Shown in pieces: positions 54,326-63,991 of a stretch of 64,000 nucleotides of DNA (the stretch's first letter is position 1; every line of letters starts with the position of its first letter). A program made the position numbers and the translations under genes. The notes under the pieces were generated by a model. That model saw only the letters and a program-made list of their open reading frames with translations. It ran no database searches and was not told where the DNA came from. The DNA comes from Kaistella flava (ex Peng et al. 2021) (GTDB taxonomy: Bacteria > Bacteroidota > Bacteroidia > Flavobacteriales > Weeksellaceae), in the NCBI RefSeq assembly GCF_015191005.1, contig NZ_CP040442.1:2294001-2358000 (forward strand), read 5' to 3'.

Positions 54326-54395
54326 ATTTCCAACATCATTTCAGCAAGTTTCACAATCTAAAGTCCGTTAAATTATATTTTTAAAAATTGAAAAT

Positions 54396-55073
54396 ATGAA
54401 TCGATTCATTGGTCTACTTTCACTGTTAATTACTGGAACCATTTTGCAGGCTCAACAAATTAGTTTGGGTGAAATTTCCCGTAATGCCCGTTTCAATCAA
54501 CAAATTGATGAATCTAATAACGGAAAAAGCAAGATTAAATATTCAGACATTCAGGGAATCCCCTATTATTATCCTCAATTCACCAACGCAAAAATTGGCG
54601 ACACCTCAAGTACGGTTCCTCTTCGATACAATATTTTTTTAGACACGATCGAAGTGGTGGAAAAAGAAGATGTTTACGAACTTCCAAAAGACGAGCCTAC
54701 TCCAGCGTTTACGTTTCTAACAACTAAAGAGAAATTAGTTTTTGTAAAAACCGACGATTTATATTCCGGATATTTCTTCGAATTAACTGATGGGAAATAT
54801 CGGATATTAAAAAAGGTGAGTACAAAATACTTACCTGCTACTCCCGCACCAAATACTTTAATAGCAGGAAGTCCAGCACAATTTATTCCTCAAAAATCTA
54901 TTTATTTTATTAAGACCGAAAATCGTTTTATTAAGATGCCGAAAAGCACTAAAGAATTAGCAGCTGAATTACCGGAAAAAGCAAAAGAAATAAAAGATTT
55001 CATTGATAAAAATAAAATCAAACTAAACCGAGAAGAGGATTTAATAAAATTAGGAAATTTCCTGAATCAATAA
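54396..55073 (+). CDS. Secreted protein of unknown function, paralogue 2
   Basis: A 225-residue exported protein with a signal peptide (LLSLLITGTILQAQ). It aligns along its length with the protein encoded 70 bases upstream, for example SKIKYSDIQGIPYYYP, LRYNIFLDTIEVV, GYFFELTDGKYRILKK and the tail DKNKIKLNREEDLIKL. Identity looks about 30 percent, so the duplication is old. It ends at a bidirectional terminator facing metF. Confidence 0.75.
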   Translation: MNRFIGLLSLLITGTILQAQQISLGEISRNARFNQQIDESNNGKSKIKYSDIQGIPYYYPQFTNAKIGDTSSTVPLRYNIFLDTIEVVEKEDVYELPKDEPTPAFTFLTTKEKLVFVKTDDLYSGYFFELTDGKYRILKKVSTKYLPATPAPNTLIAGSPAQFIPQKSIYFIKTENRFIKMPKSTKELAAELPEKAKEIKDFIDKNKIKLNREEDLIKLGNFLNQ

Positions 55074-55082
55074 ATTAACGAT

Positions 55083-55125
55083 AGAAAAAGCCAAGTTTTA
55101 AAAATTTAAAATTTGGCTTTTTCTT
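55083..55125. terminator. Bidirectional terminator between convergent genes
   Basis: AAAAAGCCAAGTTTTAAA and TTTAAAATTTGGCTTTTT form a long, nearly perfect hairpin with A5 and T5 ends, usable for the plus-strand paralogue genes and the minus-strand metF. Confidence 0.82.
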
Positions 55126-55171
55126 GTAAATCATTACACTTTCATCCATAGACGATTCTTAATTAATTTAA

Positions 55172-56128
55172 TTAAAAAAGTTCCCGAGCGATTTTTTTAA
55201 TATTATCACTTTTACCCATCGAGTAAAAATGCAAAACAGGCACTCCAAAATTCAATAATTCACGACATTGATTAATCGTCCATTCGATACCTATTTGTTT
55301 TACGGCGGCATTATCTTTTGCATTTTCGATCGCTGAAATTAAATCTTCCGGCAAATCGATTTTGAAAACTTGTGGCAGAAGTTGCAATTGTTTCTTGGTT
55401 GCAACTGGTTTAATCCCTGGAATAATCGGAACATTAATTCCAATTTCACGGGCACTTTTTACAAAATCGATGAATTTTTCATTATCAAAAAACATCTGAG
55501 TAACCACATAATCTGCACCGGCATCTACTTTTTGTTTCAGCCATTTTAAATCATAATTCATCGATGGCGCTTCGATATGCTTTTCAGGATAACCTGCAAC
55601 ACCAATGCAAAACTTGTTATTTTCGTCACTGAAATTTTCATCATGTAAATATTTTCCACGTCCCAAATCATTCATTTGACACACCAAATCTGTGGCGTTT
55701 TTATGGCCGCCGATTGTGGGTTCAAAATACTGTTGCCCTTTCATTGCATCACCACGCAACGCCATCACATTTTCAATTCCGAGATACATACAATCTACCA
55801 AAAGATATTCAGTTTCTTCTTTGGTAAAACCGCCACACAAAACATGTGGAACGGTATCTACATTATATTTATGTTGAATCGCCGCACAAATCCCCAAAGT
55901 TCCCGGCCGCATTCTCGTGATTTTTCGTTCCATCAAACCGTTGCCTTTATCCAGATAAATATATTCTTCCCGTGAAGTTGTAACATCGATAAATGGTGGT
56001 TTAAACTCCATTAAAGGATCAATGTTTTTATATAAATCTTCGATTCCTGTTCCTTTGGTTGGTGGAATAATTTCTATGGAGAACAACCTTTTTCCGTTGG
56101 CGTTTTTTAGATGATCTGTGATTTTCAT
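55172..56128 (-). CDS. metF: 5,10-methylenetetrahydrofolate reductase
   Basis: FAD enzyme making 5-methyltetrahydrofolate, the methyl donor for MetH. The 318 residues show FSIEIIPPTKG at the N-terminus, FIDVTTSREEY, ENVMALRGD (folate/flavin region), CIGVAGYPEKH, DYVVTQMFFD, PIIPGIKP and the C-terminal VLHFYSMGKS, all family motifs. It is last in the methionine gene run. Its ATG (56126-56128) directly abuts the stop of the unrecognised gene upstream, so the two are translated from the same message. Confidence 0.97.
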   Translation of the reverse strand: MKITDHLKNANGKRLFSIEIIPPTKGTGIEDLYKNIDPLMEFKPPFIDVTTSREEYIYLDKGNGLMERKITRMRPGTLGICAAIQHKYNVDTVPHVLCGGFTKEETEYLLVDCMYLGIENVMALRGDAMKGQQYFEPTIGGHKNATDLVCQMNDLGRGKYLHDENFSDENNKFCIGVAGYPEKHIEAPSMNYDLKWLKQKVDAGADYVVTQMFFDNEKFIDFVKSAREIGINVPIIPGIKPVATKKQLQLLPQVFKIDLPEDLISAIENAKDNAAVKQIGIEWTINQCRELLNFGVPVLHFYSMGKSDNIKKIARELF

Positions 56129-56806
56129 TTACTTATTTTCGTTTTTTTTAATTTCGCCGACCCAAACATCATCAGTCTTTAAATAATGGTAAGTTTTATT
56201 TTCTTTATTTTCATCTATAAACTGATAGATTCTATGTTCAGATTTTAAGAAGTTTTCAAACCATTTTTTAGAGTCTAAATAATCTTTTTTTGAAGCGTAT
56301 TCATCTTCTTCTCCAACTTCGTTATCGTCAAATACCTCTTCCGAAGAACAATGCTCCCAAGAAAAATTGCTTAATAATTCATTTGTTTCTTTACTAAATT
56401 CATTTTCTGGAAAGTCTAGTTTTTCATCATTCTCAAAAAAAACATTTTCGTACCATTCAATTTTATCACCTATCGCGCACACAACTTGACTTTCTCTGAA
56501 GTTTGGAAAGAAAATCCAAATTTTCAAATAATAATCTACTTGTAATTTGTCTAATTCTATTTTCCAATTTTTATAAATTTCTATGAATGATTCGATATTT
56601 TTTTCACGAAACTCTCCATTTGGTTCGGGATAAGGGTATTTAGTACGAAGTAAATCGCTCCAAGGACGAACCATCCATTTAGAAGTCAAATAATTATATT
56701 CCTTTAAAAGTTCTTGATCGAAAAACAAATTATATTTTTTCCATTTTTCAATATTTCTCAAGAGTTTATTTTTCCCTCTTATCTTTTTGAATTTTTGTTT
56801 TTTCAT
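56129..56806 (-). CDS. Unrecognised acidic protein between metH and metF
   Basis: I do not recognise this 225-residue protein. It has no signal peptide or membrane helix. It begins with a basic stretch (MKKQKFKKIRGKNKLLRNIE) and is rich in Trp, Tyr and acidic residues later (EHCSSEEVFDDNEVGEEDEY). Composition and length suggest a soluble protein, perhaps an immunity or SMI1-like protein, but there is no motif to support that. It abuts metF and follows metH by about 70 bases, interrupting the common metH-metF adjacency. It may be a late insertion. Confidence 0.7.
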   Translation of the reverse strand: MKKQKFKKIRGKNKLLRNIEKWKKYNLFFDQELLKEYNYLTSKWMVRPWSDLLRTKYPYPEPNGEFREKNIESFIEIYKNWKIELDKLQVDYYLKIWIFFPNFRESQVVCAIGDKIEWYENVFFENDEKLDFPENEFSKETNELLSNFSWEHCSSEEVFDDNEVGEEDEYASKKDYLDSKKWFENFLKSEHRIYQFIDENKENKTYHYLKTDDVWVGEIKKNENK

Positions 56807-56874
56807 TGTTAGTTAATCTATCAATTAGAATTTAGTTAAGCGCTGTGAGTTAAAACTTTAACAGTGCTCATTAA

Positions 56875-59535
56875 TTAATCTGCTAAATTCGGACTCAGCC
56901 ATTTTCTCGCAAATTCTAAATCAACACTTTTTCTTTCTGCATAATCTATCAACTGATCTTCTGAAATTTTTCCAACTCCAAAATATTTCGATTTTGGATT
57001 TCCAAAATAATAACCGGAAACGGCAGCCGTTGGAAACATGGCCAGACTTTCTGTTAATTCTAAACCTATATTTTCTTTGACTTTTAATAAATTCCAAATC
57101 GTAGTTTTCTCCAAATGATCTGGACAAGCCGGATAACCAGGAGCCGGACGAATTCCCAAATATTTCTCGGCGATTAAATCTTCATTTTCTAAAGTTTCAT
57201 CTTCTGCATAACCCCAAAATTCTGTTCGAACTTTATGATGCAAGAATTCCGCAAAGGCTTCTGCTAAACGGTCGGCTAATGCCTTAACAATAATTGCGTT
57301 ATAATCATCGCCATCATCGTAATATATTTTCGCCAATTCTTCTGTTCCGAAACCAGTTGTTACGGCAAACGCTCCGACATAATCTTGTTTGCCTGAACTT
57401 TCAGGAGCAATAAAATCACTCAAAGCGTGATATTCTTTTCCAGCAGATTTCTTCAGTTGTTGTCTTAAAGTATGGAATTTCGCTAACTGATTTCCCTCCT
57501 CATCGTAAACCAAAACATCATCTTGATTGGTTGAGTTTGCAGGGAAAATTCCGAAAATTCCTTTTGCCGTGAATAACTTTTCATCGAGAATTTTATCAAG
57601 TAAAACTTTTGCTTCCTTAAATAATTCTGTGGCCTGTTCACCGACGACCTCATCAGTCAAAATCTGCGGGAATTTCCCGTGGAGTTCCCAACTTCTGAAA
57701 AATGGAGTCCAGTCCATAAAGTCCAGCAATTCTCGTAAATCCTGATTTTCTATAATATGAATTCCTAAATTTTTAGGTTTTACGATTTCTTCATTTTCCC
57801 AATCGATGGTAAAGTTTTGTTTTCTCGCATCTTCAATGGAAACATATTCTTTATCAATTTGGCGGTTCAAAAACTTCTCGCGGAAATCCTCATACTCGAC
57901 TTTTAAATCAGCTTTATATTGCACATTATTATGATCCAACAATTGAGAAACCACACCAACCGCTCTTGAAGCATCATTCACATGAACGACGGTATGCCCA
58001 TATTTCGGAAATATTTTTACCGCAGTATGTGCTTTCGAAGTTGTAGCACCTCCAATTAACAAAGGAAAATTTAGATTCTTTCTCTGCAATTCATCAGCAA
58101 CGTGAACCATTTCATCTAAACTCGGGGTAATCAATCCGCTCAATCCAATAACATCAACTTGATGATCAATCGCTGCCTGAATAATTTTGTCAGCAGGAAC
58201 CATCACTCCTAAATCGATGATTTCATAATTGTTACAACCCAAAACTACACTCACAATATTTTTACCAATATCGTGAACATCACCTTTTACAGTTGCCATT
58301 AATATTTTTCCGTTCGGTTTTTGTTTTTCATCCTTTTCTGCTTCAATGTAAGGTTGTAAATAAGCCACAGCCTTTTTCATTACGCGCGCAGATTTTACAA
58401 CTTGCGGCAAAAACATTTTTCCACTTCCGAATAAATCGCCGACAACGCCCATTCCGGTCATTAAATTAATTTCAATAACATTCAACGGTCTTTTAGAACC
58501 TGTTCTTGCTTCTTCTACATCTTCTATGATGAAACGGTCGATACCTTTGACTAAAGCATGGGTAATTCTATCTTGTAAAGGCTCTTTCCGCCATTCTAGT
58601 TCTTCTACAAATTCTTTCTTGGTTGATTTTACTCTTTCAGAATAATCCAATAATCTTTCGGTCGCATCATCTCTTCGGTCGAGCATCACGTCTTCAACCA
58701 ATTCCAATAATTCTTTCGGGATTTCATCATAGACTTCCAACATGGTCGGATTCACGATTCCCATATTCATTCCCGCTTTAATCGCATGATATAGAAAAAC
58801 AGAATGCATCGCTTCCCGAACATTATCATTTCCTCTAAACGAAAACGAAACGTTCGAAACTCCGCCACTCACTGAAACATTCGGTAGATTTTCACGAACC
58901 CATTTTGTAGCGTCGATAAAATCCAAAGCATTTCTTCGGTGTTCGTCCATTCCGGTTGCAACGGGGAATATATTCAAATCGAAAATAATATCTTCGGAAG
59001 GAAAACCAACTTTGTTGACCAAAATATCATATGATTTTTTGCAGATTTCTATTCTTCGGTAGTAATTGTCGGCTTGTCCATTTTCATCAAAAGCCATTAC
59101 AATTACTGCTGCGCCGTATCTTTTAATGGTTTTCGCATGATGAATAAATTCCGCTTCGCCTTCCTTTAAACTAATGGAATTTACCACACATTTTCCTTGA
59201 ACGACTTGCAATCCGGCTTCAAGAATTTCCCATTTCGAAGAATCAATCATAATAGGAATTCGCGAAATATCGGGTTCTGAAGCGATTAAATTCAGGAATT
59301 TCACCATCGCGTATTTTCCGTCAAGTAATCCATCATCAAAATTGACATCTAAGATTTGTGCACCGCCGTCAACCTGATCACGGGCAACATCAATGGCTTC
59401 TGAATATTTTTCCTCTTTAATTAATCGAAGAAATTTTTTAGAACCAGCGACATTGGTTCGTTCTCCAACATTAATAAAATTGGATTCCGGCGTTGTAATT
59501 AAAGGTTCGAGACCTGAGAGTTTTAGATATTTCAT
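56875..59535 (-). CDS. metH: Methionine synthase, folate/B12/activation part
   Basis: C-terminal three quarters of cobalamin-dependent methionine synthase as a separate 886-residue protein. It starts directly in the pterin-binding domain ([26 protein letters not shown]), followed by the B12-binding cap and Rossmann domains with the ligand motif [11 protein letters not shown] (His about residue 420). The SAM-dependent activation domain with [12 protein letters not shown] and [13 protein letters not shown] ends it. The homocysteine domain is encoded by 60476-61486. Splitting of metH is common in Flavobacteriia; here a transposase gene lies between the two parts. Confidence 0.96.
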   Translation of the reverse strand: MKYLKLSGLEPLITTPESNFINVGERTNVAGSKKFLRLIKEEKYSEAIDVARDQVDGGAQILDVNFDDGLLDGKYAMVKFLNLIASEPDISRIPIMIDSSKWEILEAGLQVVQGKCVVNSISLKEGEAEFIHHAKTIKRYGAAVIVMAFDENGQADNYYRRIEICKKSYDILVNKVGFPSEDIIFDLNIFPVATGMDEHRRNALDFIDATKWVRENLPNVSVSGGVSNVSFSFRGNDNVREAMHSVFLYHAIKAGMNMGIVNPTMLEVYDEIPKELLELVEDVMLDRRDDATERLLDYSERVKSTKKEFVEELEWRKEPLQDRITHALVKGIDRFIIEDVEEARTGSKRPLNVIEINLMTGMGVVGDLFGSGKMFLPQVVKSARVMKKAVAYLQPYIEAEKDEKQKPNGKILMATVKGDVHDIGKNIVSVVLGCNNYEIIDLGVMVPADKIIQAAIDHQVDVIGLSGLITPSLDEMVHVADELQRKNLNFPLLIGGATTSKAHTAVKIFPKYGHTVVHVNDASRAVGVVSQLLDHNNVQYKADLKVEYEDFREKFLNRQIDKEYVSIEDARKQNFTIDWENEEIVKPKNLGIHIIENQDLRELLDFMDWTPFFRSWELHGKFPQILTDEVVGEQATELFKEAKVLLDKILDEKLFTAKGIFGIFPANSTNQDDVLVYDEEGNQLAKFHTLRQQLKKSAGKEYHALSDFIAPESSGKQDYVGAFAVTTGFGTEELAKIYYDDGDDYNAIIVKALADRLAEAFAEFLHHKVRTEFWGYAEDETLENEDLIAEKYLGIRPAPGYPACPDHLEKTTIWNLLKVKENIGLELTESLAMFPTAAVSGYYFGNPKSKYFGVGKISEDQLIDYAERKSVDLEFARKWLSPNLAD

Positions 59536-59551
59536 TTTTTCTTATTCTTTT

Positions 59552-59740
59552 TAAAAGCCACGAAGTGGCGCAATCATCAGCATTATGTGAAGCGCAATGA
59601 ATTGGCGTTATAATCAACATTGGAAAAACCCAATGAAACAGAGCATTTTCATATACAAGCCACGAAGTGGCGACATCAATAGCATTGGGTGCAGCCCAAT
59701 GAAAATAAACGGTGTGAATCAAAGCCACGAAGTGGCGAAA
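59552..59740. repeat. REP-type palindrome array downstream of the RAYT gene
   Basis: The palindrome GCCACGAAGTGGC occurs three times (59557-59569, 59659-59671, 59724-59736). A second palindrome type has arms CATTGGG/CCCAATG: one clean copy at 59683-59701 (CATTGGGTGCAGCCCAATG) and degenerate copies at 59581-59599 and 59618-59635. The two types alternate with spacers of about 11 bases (CGACATCAATAG), the paired arrangement of REP/BIME sequences. Confidence 0.88.
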
Positions 59741-59754
59741 TCCTTGACCATATT

Positions 59755-60207
59755 TTAATCCCAAACATATCTTTCATCATATTCAACATCATATTTCTTT
59801 AAAAATCCTAAAAATTCTTCCTGAAATGATTTCTTTTGATGATGTTCTTCCTGATTAATAATATATTTTTTCACCACTTCAATTTCAGTCGGATTTACCG
59901 AAAATGCTCCATATCCATTTTGCCAATAGAAATTTTCGAATTCCTTACCTTTTGTTTTGATCCATTTTGAAGAATGTGACTTTACCTCTTCCAGCAGTTT
60001 CATTAAGGCAATCTTCTTTGATAATAAACATAAAATATGAACGTGATCTTTATGTCCACCAACTTGAACCGGATTACATTCCAAATTTTTACAAATACCT
60101 CCTAAATAATTAAACAATTCTTCTTGTATTGCTTCTGTTATTAAAGGACTTCTGTGTTTGGTACTAAAAACCAAATGCACATAGATTTTGTTTAAAGATT
60201 GTCCCAT
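59755..60207 (-). mobile_element. REP-associated tyrosine transposase (RAYT, IS200-like Y1 family)
   Basis: HUH-type single-strand DNA transposase of 150 residues from the ATG at 60207 (MGQSLNKIYVHLVFSTKHRS). The HUH metal site is GGHKDHVHILCL, and the likely nucleophile Tyr is in VKKYIINQEEHH; the C-terminus is KKYDVEYDERYVWD. A longer frame starting 19 codons upstream begins with residues that do not fit the family. There are no IS ends, but REP palindromes flank it on both sides, which marks a domesticated RAYT that mobilises REPs rather than a standard IS200. It sits in the same orientation between the two metH genes and appears intact. Confidence 0.88.
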
Positions 60208-60330
60208 TTTTTTTGTATTTATTGTAATTACATATATAAAATTTCTGAATTCATACGGCTGCACTTTGCTTAGTTATGTTTTTGATTTCAGTCTTTCAGA
60301 CCTTAATTTATTTCTTTCGTATTCTATATT

Positions 60331-60382
60331 CATTGGGCCGCGCTTCGCTTACCCAATGCTATTGATTGCGCCACTTCGTGGC
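60331..60382. repeat. REP palindrome pair upstream of the RAYT gene
   Basis: CATTGGG and CCCAATG arms (60331-60358, loop of 14 bases containing GCGCTTCGCTT) and the palindrome GCCACTTCGTGGC (60370-60382) lie 11 bases apart. This is the same two-palindrome module as on the other side of the transposase gene but inverted in orientation relative to it. Confidence 0.85.
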
Positions 60383-60475
60383 TTTACGGTGATATTCAAC
60401 AATTTATCAATGTAACATTTTACCACTGTCTTACGATGATTCATTCATGTTCAATTGCTATCGATTTTTACAGTT

Positions 60476-61486
60476 TTAGATTTTGACGCTAATTTTTCTA
60501 GGTTCATAATCCTTCACCAAATCTGCAATCGCTTTAATATGTGGTGGTGTCGTTCCACAACAACCTCCAATAATATTGATGAGACCTTTTTCGGCATATT
60601 CGCGAATTTGTTCTGCCATGAATTCTGGACTTTCATCGTATTGACCGAAAGCATTTGGTAATCCAGCATTTGGATAAGCCGAAATAAAGAAATCTGAATT
60701 TTTGGATAAGGTTTCTAAATAAGGCGTCAACTGTTTCGCTCCTAAAGCACAGTTTAATCCGACACTCAATAAATTTAAATGCGAGATTGAAATCAAAAAT
60801 GCTTCTGCAGTTTGTCCGCTCAAAGTTCTTCCTGACGCATCGGTAATCGTTCCTGAAACCATGATTGGAATTTTAATATTTCTTTCCTCCTGAATTTCAT
60901 CAATCGCAAAAAGTGCGGCTTTAGCATTTAAAGTATCGAAGATTGTTTCTACCAAAAGAATATCTGAACCGCCATCTAAAAGTGCTTCTGCCTGTAATTT
61001 ATACGCCAAACGCAATTCATCAAAAGTGATGGCGCGAAAACCCGGATCATTAACATCCGGACTTAAACTTGCGGTTTTATTGGTTGGTCCCATCGAACCC
61101 GCAACAAATCTTGGTTTGTCAGGATTGAGATTGGTAAATTCATCACAAATCTTTCTCGCAATTTTCGCAGATTCATAATTGAGTTCGTAAACCAATTCTT
61201 CCATGTGATAATCTGCCATGGCGATGGTTGTTCCAGAAAAAGTATTCGTTTCTATAATATCAGCATCGGCTTCTAAATACTTTCTATGAACTTCTTCGAT
61301 GGCTTGTGGTTGCGTCAGTGAAAGCAAATCGTTGTTTCCTTTTAAAAAATATTCCCAATCTTTGAATCGTTCGCCGGGGTAATCTTCTTCCGAAAATTTA
61401 TAGCGTTGAAGCATCGTTCCCATCGCTCCATCGAGGACGAGGATTCTTTCGTTTAAGGCTTTATAAAGTGCTGCTGTATTTTTCAT
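60476..61486 (-). CDS. metH: Methionine synthase, homocysteine-binding part
   Basis: N-terminal zinc/homocysteine methyltransferase domain of MetH as a separate 336-residue protein. It starts [20 protein letters not shown]. The zinc ligands are one Cys in [13 protein letters not shown] and two in [13 protein letters not shown] (309-310). NTFSGT and GSMGPTN are other family motifs. It works with the 886-residue partner encoded downstream, beyond the RAYT gene. It follows the homoserine dehydrogenase gene by 26 bases. Confidence 0.96.
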   Translation of the reverse strand: MKNTAALYKALNERILVLDGAMGTMLQRYKFSEEDYPGERFKDWEYFLKGNNDLLSLTQPQAIEEVHRKYLEADADIIETNTFSGTTIAMADYHMEELVYELNYESAKIARKICDEFTNLNPDKPRFVAGSMGPTNKTASLSPDVNDPGFRAITFDELRLAYKLQAEALLDGGSDILLVETIFDTLNAKAALFAIDEIQEERNIKIPIMVSGTITDASGRTLSGQTAEAFLISISHLNLLSVGLNCALGAKQLTPYLETLSKNSDFFISAYPNAGLPNAFGQYDESPEFMAEQIREYAEKGLINIIGGCCGTTPPHIKAIADLVKDYEPRKISVKI

Positions 61487-61512
61487 TTTTTTTAAATAAA
61501 TTAAAATGACGG

Positions 61513-63051
61513 TTATTTATTTTCAGACAATCTTAGAATATCTCCGAATACACCACGGGCAGTTACTTTGGCTCCGGCTCCGGCACCCATAATTACGATC
61601 GGATTCTCGCCATAACTTTCCGTGTAAATTTCAAAAATAGAATCTGAACCTTTTAATTGTCCAAGTGCAGAATTGGCGGGAACAGAAATTAACTGAACAT
61701 CAAGTTCTCCTTTTTCCTTCTGCAAATCGCCATGTAAGTCGCCTATCAAACGTAGAACATGATTTTCTTTTTGATTCTTTTTCACTTCATCGAAATGAGC
61801 ATCTAACACATCCAAACTGTTTAGGAAATCATCTTTATCAAGATTCACTAAACTTTCCGGAATTAAACTTTGAACACTGATGTCGCTAAATTCATTACTT
61901 AAATCAAGTTCTCTTGCCAGGATTAAAAGTTTCCGCGCTACATCGTTTCCTGATAAATCTTCGCGCGGATCGGGTTCTGTAAATCCTTGATCCATGGCTT
62001 CTTTTAAAATGGTAGAAAATTTCTCGTCTCTCACTGAAAAATTATTAAAAATATAACTGAGCGAACCGGAGAAAACGCCTTTAATTCGAGTGATATTTTC
62101 GCCCGACAAATGCAGCAATTTAATGGTATCAATTAAAGGTAAACCAGCGCCAACATTTGTCTCATAGAGATATTTTTTATTTTTCTTATTTAAAATATGT
62201 CTGAAATTGCGGTATTCAGAAATTGGTAAAGTGTTGAAAATCTTATTTGAAGAAACCAGATCAAAACCATTTTCTGCCAAACGCGTATAATTTTTCACAA
62301 AATCTACACTCGCCGTATTATCGACTACGATTAAGTTTTCTAATTGATTAACCTGTGAGAATTTAATTAAAGAATCCATATTCGATTCATGTTCTGCCAC
62401 TAAAACATCCTGCTCCCAATTTTCATTAAAGCCATTTTTATTAAAGGCAATCTTTCTGGAATTTGCCACCGCAACGATTTTTAAATCAAGTTTTTTACGA
62501 TTGCGGATTACTTCTGAATTTTCTAATACCTGGTTAATCAAAGTCGATCCAACTTTACCGTGACCAATCATCGCTAAATGAACGGTTTTAGGTTTTGAAA
62601 AAATCTCTGCTTCGATGATATTTTTCGCTTTCTCATCTTGACTAGAAGTAACCACCAAATTAATTCGATTCTCTGTAGAGACTTGATTTAGAATCAATGG
62701 AAAAATATTATTTCTTCCTAATTCAGAAGTGATTTTATTAAAATCTTTAGCCACAAAACCTAACACGGAAACGTTATTAACACTGAAAATTTGATTTACT
62801 TTCCCCGATTTTCTCTCGCTTTCGAACTCGTCGATCAAACAGTTTACGGCTTTTTCAGAGTCGCTTTCGTTGACTAAAACTGAAATCCCGTTTTCTACGG
62901 CTTGTTGAGAAATTACACCAACGCTAATTCTTGCGTAAGTCAATGCCTTAAAGATTCTGCCATCAATACCGATTTCACCTAAGAAATCTTTTCCTTCGAA
63001 TTTGATGATTGATTTATTTTTTAAAATCTTTATTTCGTTATTATTTTTCAT
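61513..63051 (-). CDS. Homoserine dehydrogenase with N-terminal ACT domains
   Basis: Reduces aspartate semialdehyde to homoserine. The 512 residues look like bifunctional ThrA without its aspartokinase domain. About 1-150 are two ACT-like regulatory modules ([36 protein letters not shown]). About 155-500 are the dehydrogenase with [13 protein letters not shown] (NAD-binding), [47 protein letters not shown] and [16 protein letters not shown]. Aspartokinase must be encoded elsewhere. The start overlaps the metX-like gene by 11 bases, so homoserine made here is handed to the acyltransferase of the same message. Confidence 0.93.
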   Translation of the reverse strand: MKNNNEIKILKNKSIIKFEGKDFLGEIGIDGRIFKALTYARISVGVISQQAVENGISVLVNESDSEKAVNCLIDEFESERKSGKVNQIFSVNNVSVLGFVAKDFNKITSELGRNNIFPLILNQVSTENRINLVVTSSQDEKAKNIIEAEIFSKPKTVHLAMIGHGKVGSTLINQVLENSEVIRNRKKLDLKIVAVANSRKIAFNKNGFNENWEQDVLVAEHESNMDSLIKFSQVNQLENLIVVDNTASVDFVKNYTRLAENGFDLVSSNKIFNTLPISEYRNFRHILNKKNKKYLYETNVGAGLPLIDTIKLLHLSGENITRIKGVFSGSLSYIFNNFSVRDEKFSTILKEAMDQGFTEPDPREDLSGNDVARKLLILARELDLSNEFSDISVQSLIPESLVNLDKDDFLNSLDVLDAHFDEVKKNQKENHVLRLIGDLHGDLQKEKGELDVQLISVPANSALGQLKGSDSIFEIYTESYGENPIVIMGAGAGAKVTARGVFGDILRLSENK

Positions 63052-63991
63052 GAATGATATTATTTAAAATTTGATTGAGTTGTTCGTATTCCATTAAAAA
63101 AGCATCGTGCCCGTGAATGGATTTTATTTCGTGATAAAAAGTGTTTGATTTTATAGGCATTAAAGAATCTCGACATCGATGCATTTCAAAAGCTGGAAAA
63201 AACAAATCAGAATCAACACCGATGAGATGAATATTTGCTTCGATTTTATTTAATTGTTTTTCATCTGTATTAATGGTCATTAACAAATGATTCATCAATC
63301 GATAAGCCTCCAGACTAAATCGCCCGTTTAATTTTTCACCGTGGAAATTGAGCCAGTCATGGGAATTTAAAATTTGCTTTTCAGGATGAATTTCGTTTTT
63401 AAATCTTTCGTTTAGAGATGCAGGAGTTCGATAACACAACATGGCGTGTACTCTGGCTTTTTGCAAAGGTTGATGTGGTTGATCCAACAAATATTGCTGA
63501 ACCAAACATTGTGCATTCAACCAATCAGATGTTTTATAATCACACGCAATCGGAACAAAATTTTCTGCCAGATCAGGACTAATCGCTAACATTTCCCAAC
63601 CAATCGCGCCTCCCAACGAACCGCCAATTAAAGTATGAAGTTTAGAAACTTTTAAAAATGATAAACCTTGAAGGAAAATATTTGCAATATCTTTCGGTTT
63701 AAAATCCTGGTAATTTTCAATTAAATTTCCATCGAAACCGTTTCCTGGAATATTAAAACAAATGACAGAGAAAGTATTGGTGTCAATGATTTTGTCTTCA
63801 CCGATTAAAGAATTCCACCAACCGTTTTCTCCAGCAACATTTGAATTTCCGGTGAAAGCATGATTGACCAAAACAATTGGCGCAGAATGTAATTCCTGAC
63901 CAAATATTTGATACGACAAATCGATATCAAGGATTTTTCCTGATACTAACTGATGATTTTTGATTTTGATATGTTGTAGCGAAGTTTTCAA
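63041..63991 (-). CDS. metX: Homoserine O-acyltransferase-like alpha/beta hydrolase (MetX type)
   Basis: Likely activates homoserine by O-acetylation, the entry to methionine synthesis. The 316 residues show VNHAFTGNSN (oxyanion region), the nucleophile elbow LIGGSLGGAIGWEM (Ser125), an Asp in LIGVDSDLFFP and His in SIHGHDAFLMEYEQL (the MetX HDAFL signature). It is shorter than typical MetX (about 350-380). The start codon is TTG at 63989-63991; an in-frame TAA lies 9 bases upstream and no later ATG would keep the N-terminal beta strands. It heads the methionine cluster in this window; its promoter lies outside. Confidence 0.85.
   Translation of the reverse strand: MKTSLQHIKIKNHQLVSGKILDIDLSYQIFGQELHSAPIVLVNHAFTGNSNVAGENGWWNSLIGEDKIIDTNTFSVICFNIPGNGFDGNLIENYQDFKPKDIANIFLQGLSFLKVSKLHTLIGGSLGGAIGWEMLAISPDLAENFVPIACDYKTSDWLNAQCLVQQYLLDQPHQPLQKARVHAMLCYRTPASLNERFKNEIHPEKQILNSHDWLNFHGEKLNGRFSLEAYRLMNHLLMTINTDEKQLNKIEANIHLIGVDSDLFFPAFEMHRCRDSLMPIKSNTFYHEIKSIHGHDAFLMEYEQLNQILNNIIHEK

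Noticed and set aside
59471..59764. Minus-strand 97-codon frame between metH and the RAYT gene
   Set aside because: It is made of the REP palindrome array and the 5' end of metH, with no family likeness.
55172..63991. SAM riboswitch ahead of the methionine genes
   Set aside because: No SAM riboswitch core was seen in any spacer of the cluster; if present it would lie upstream of 63991, outside the window.
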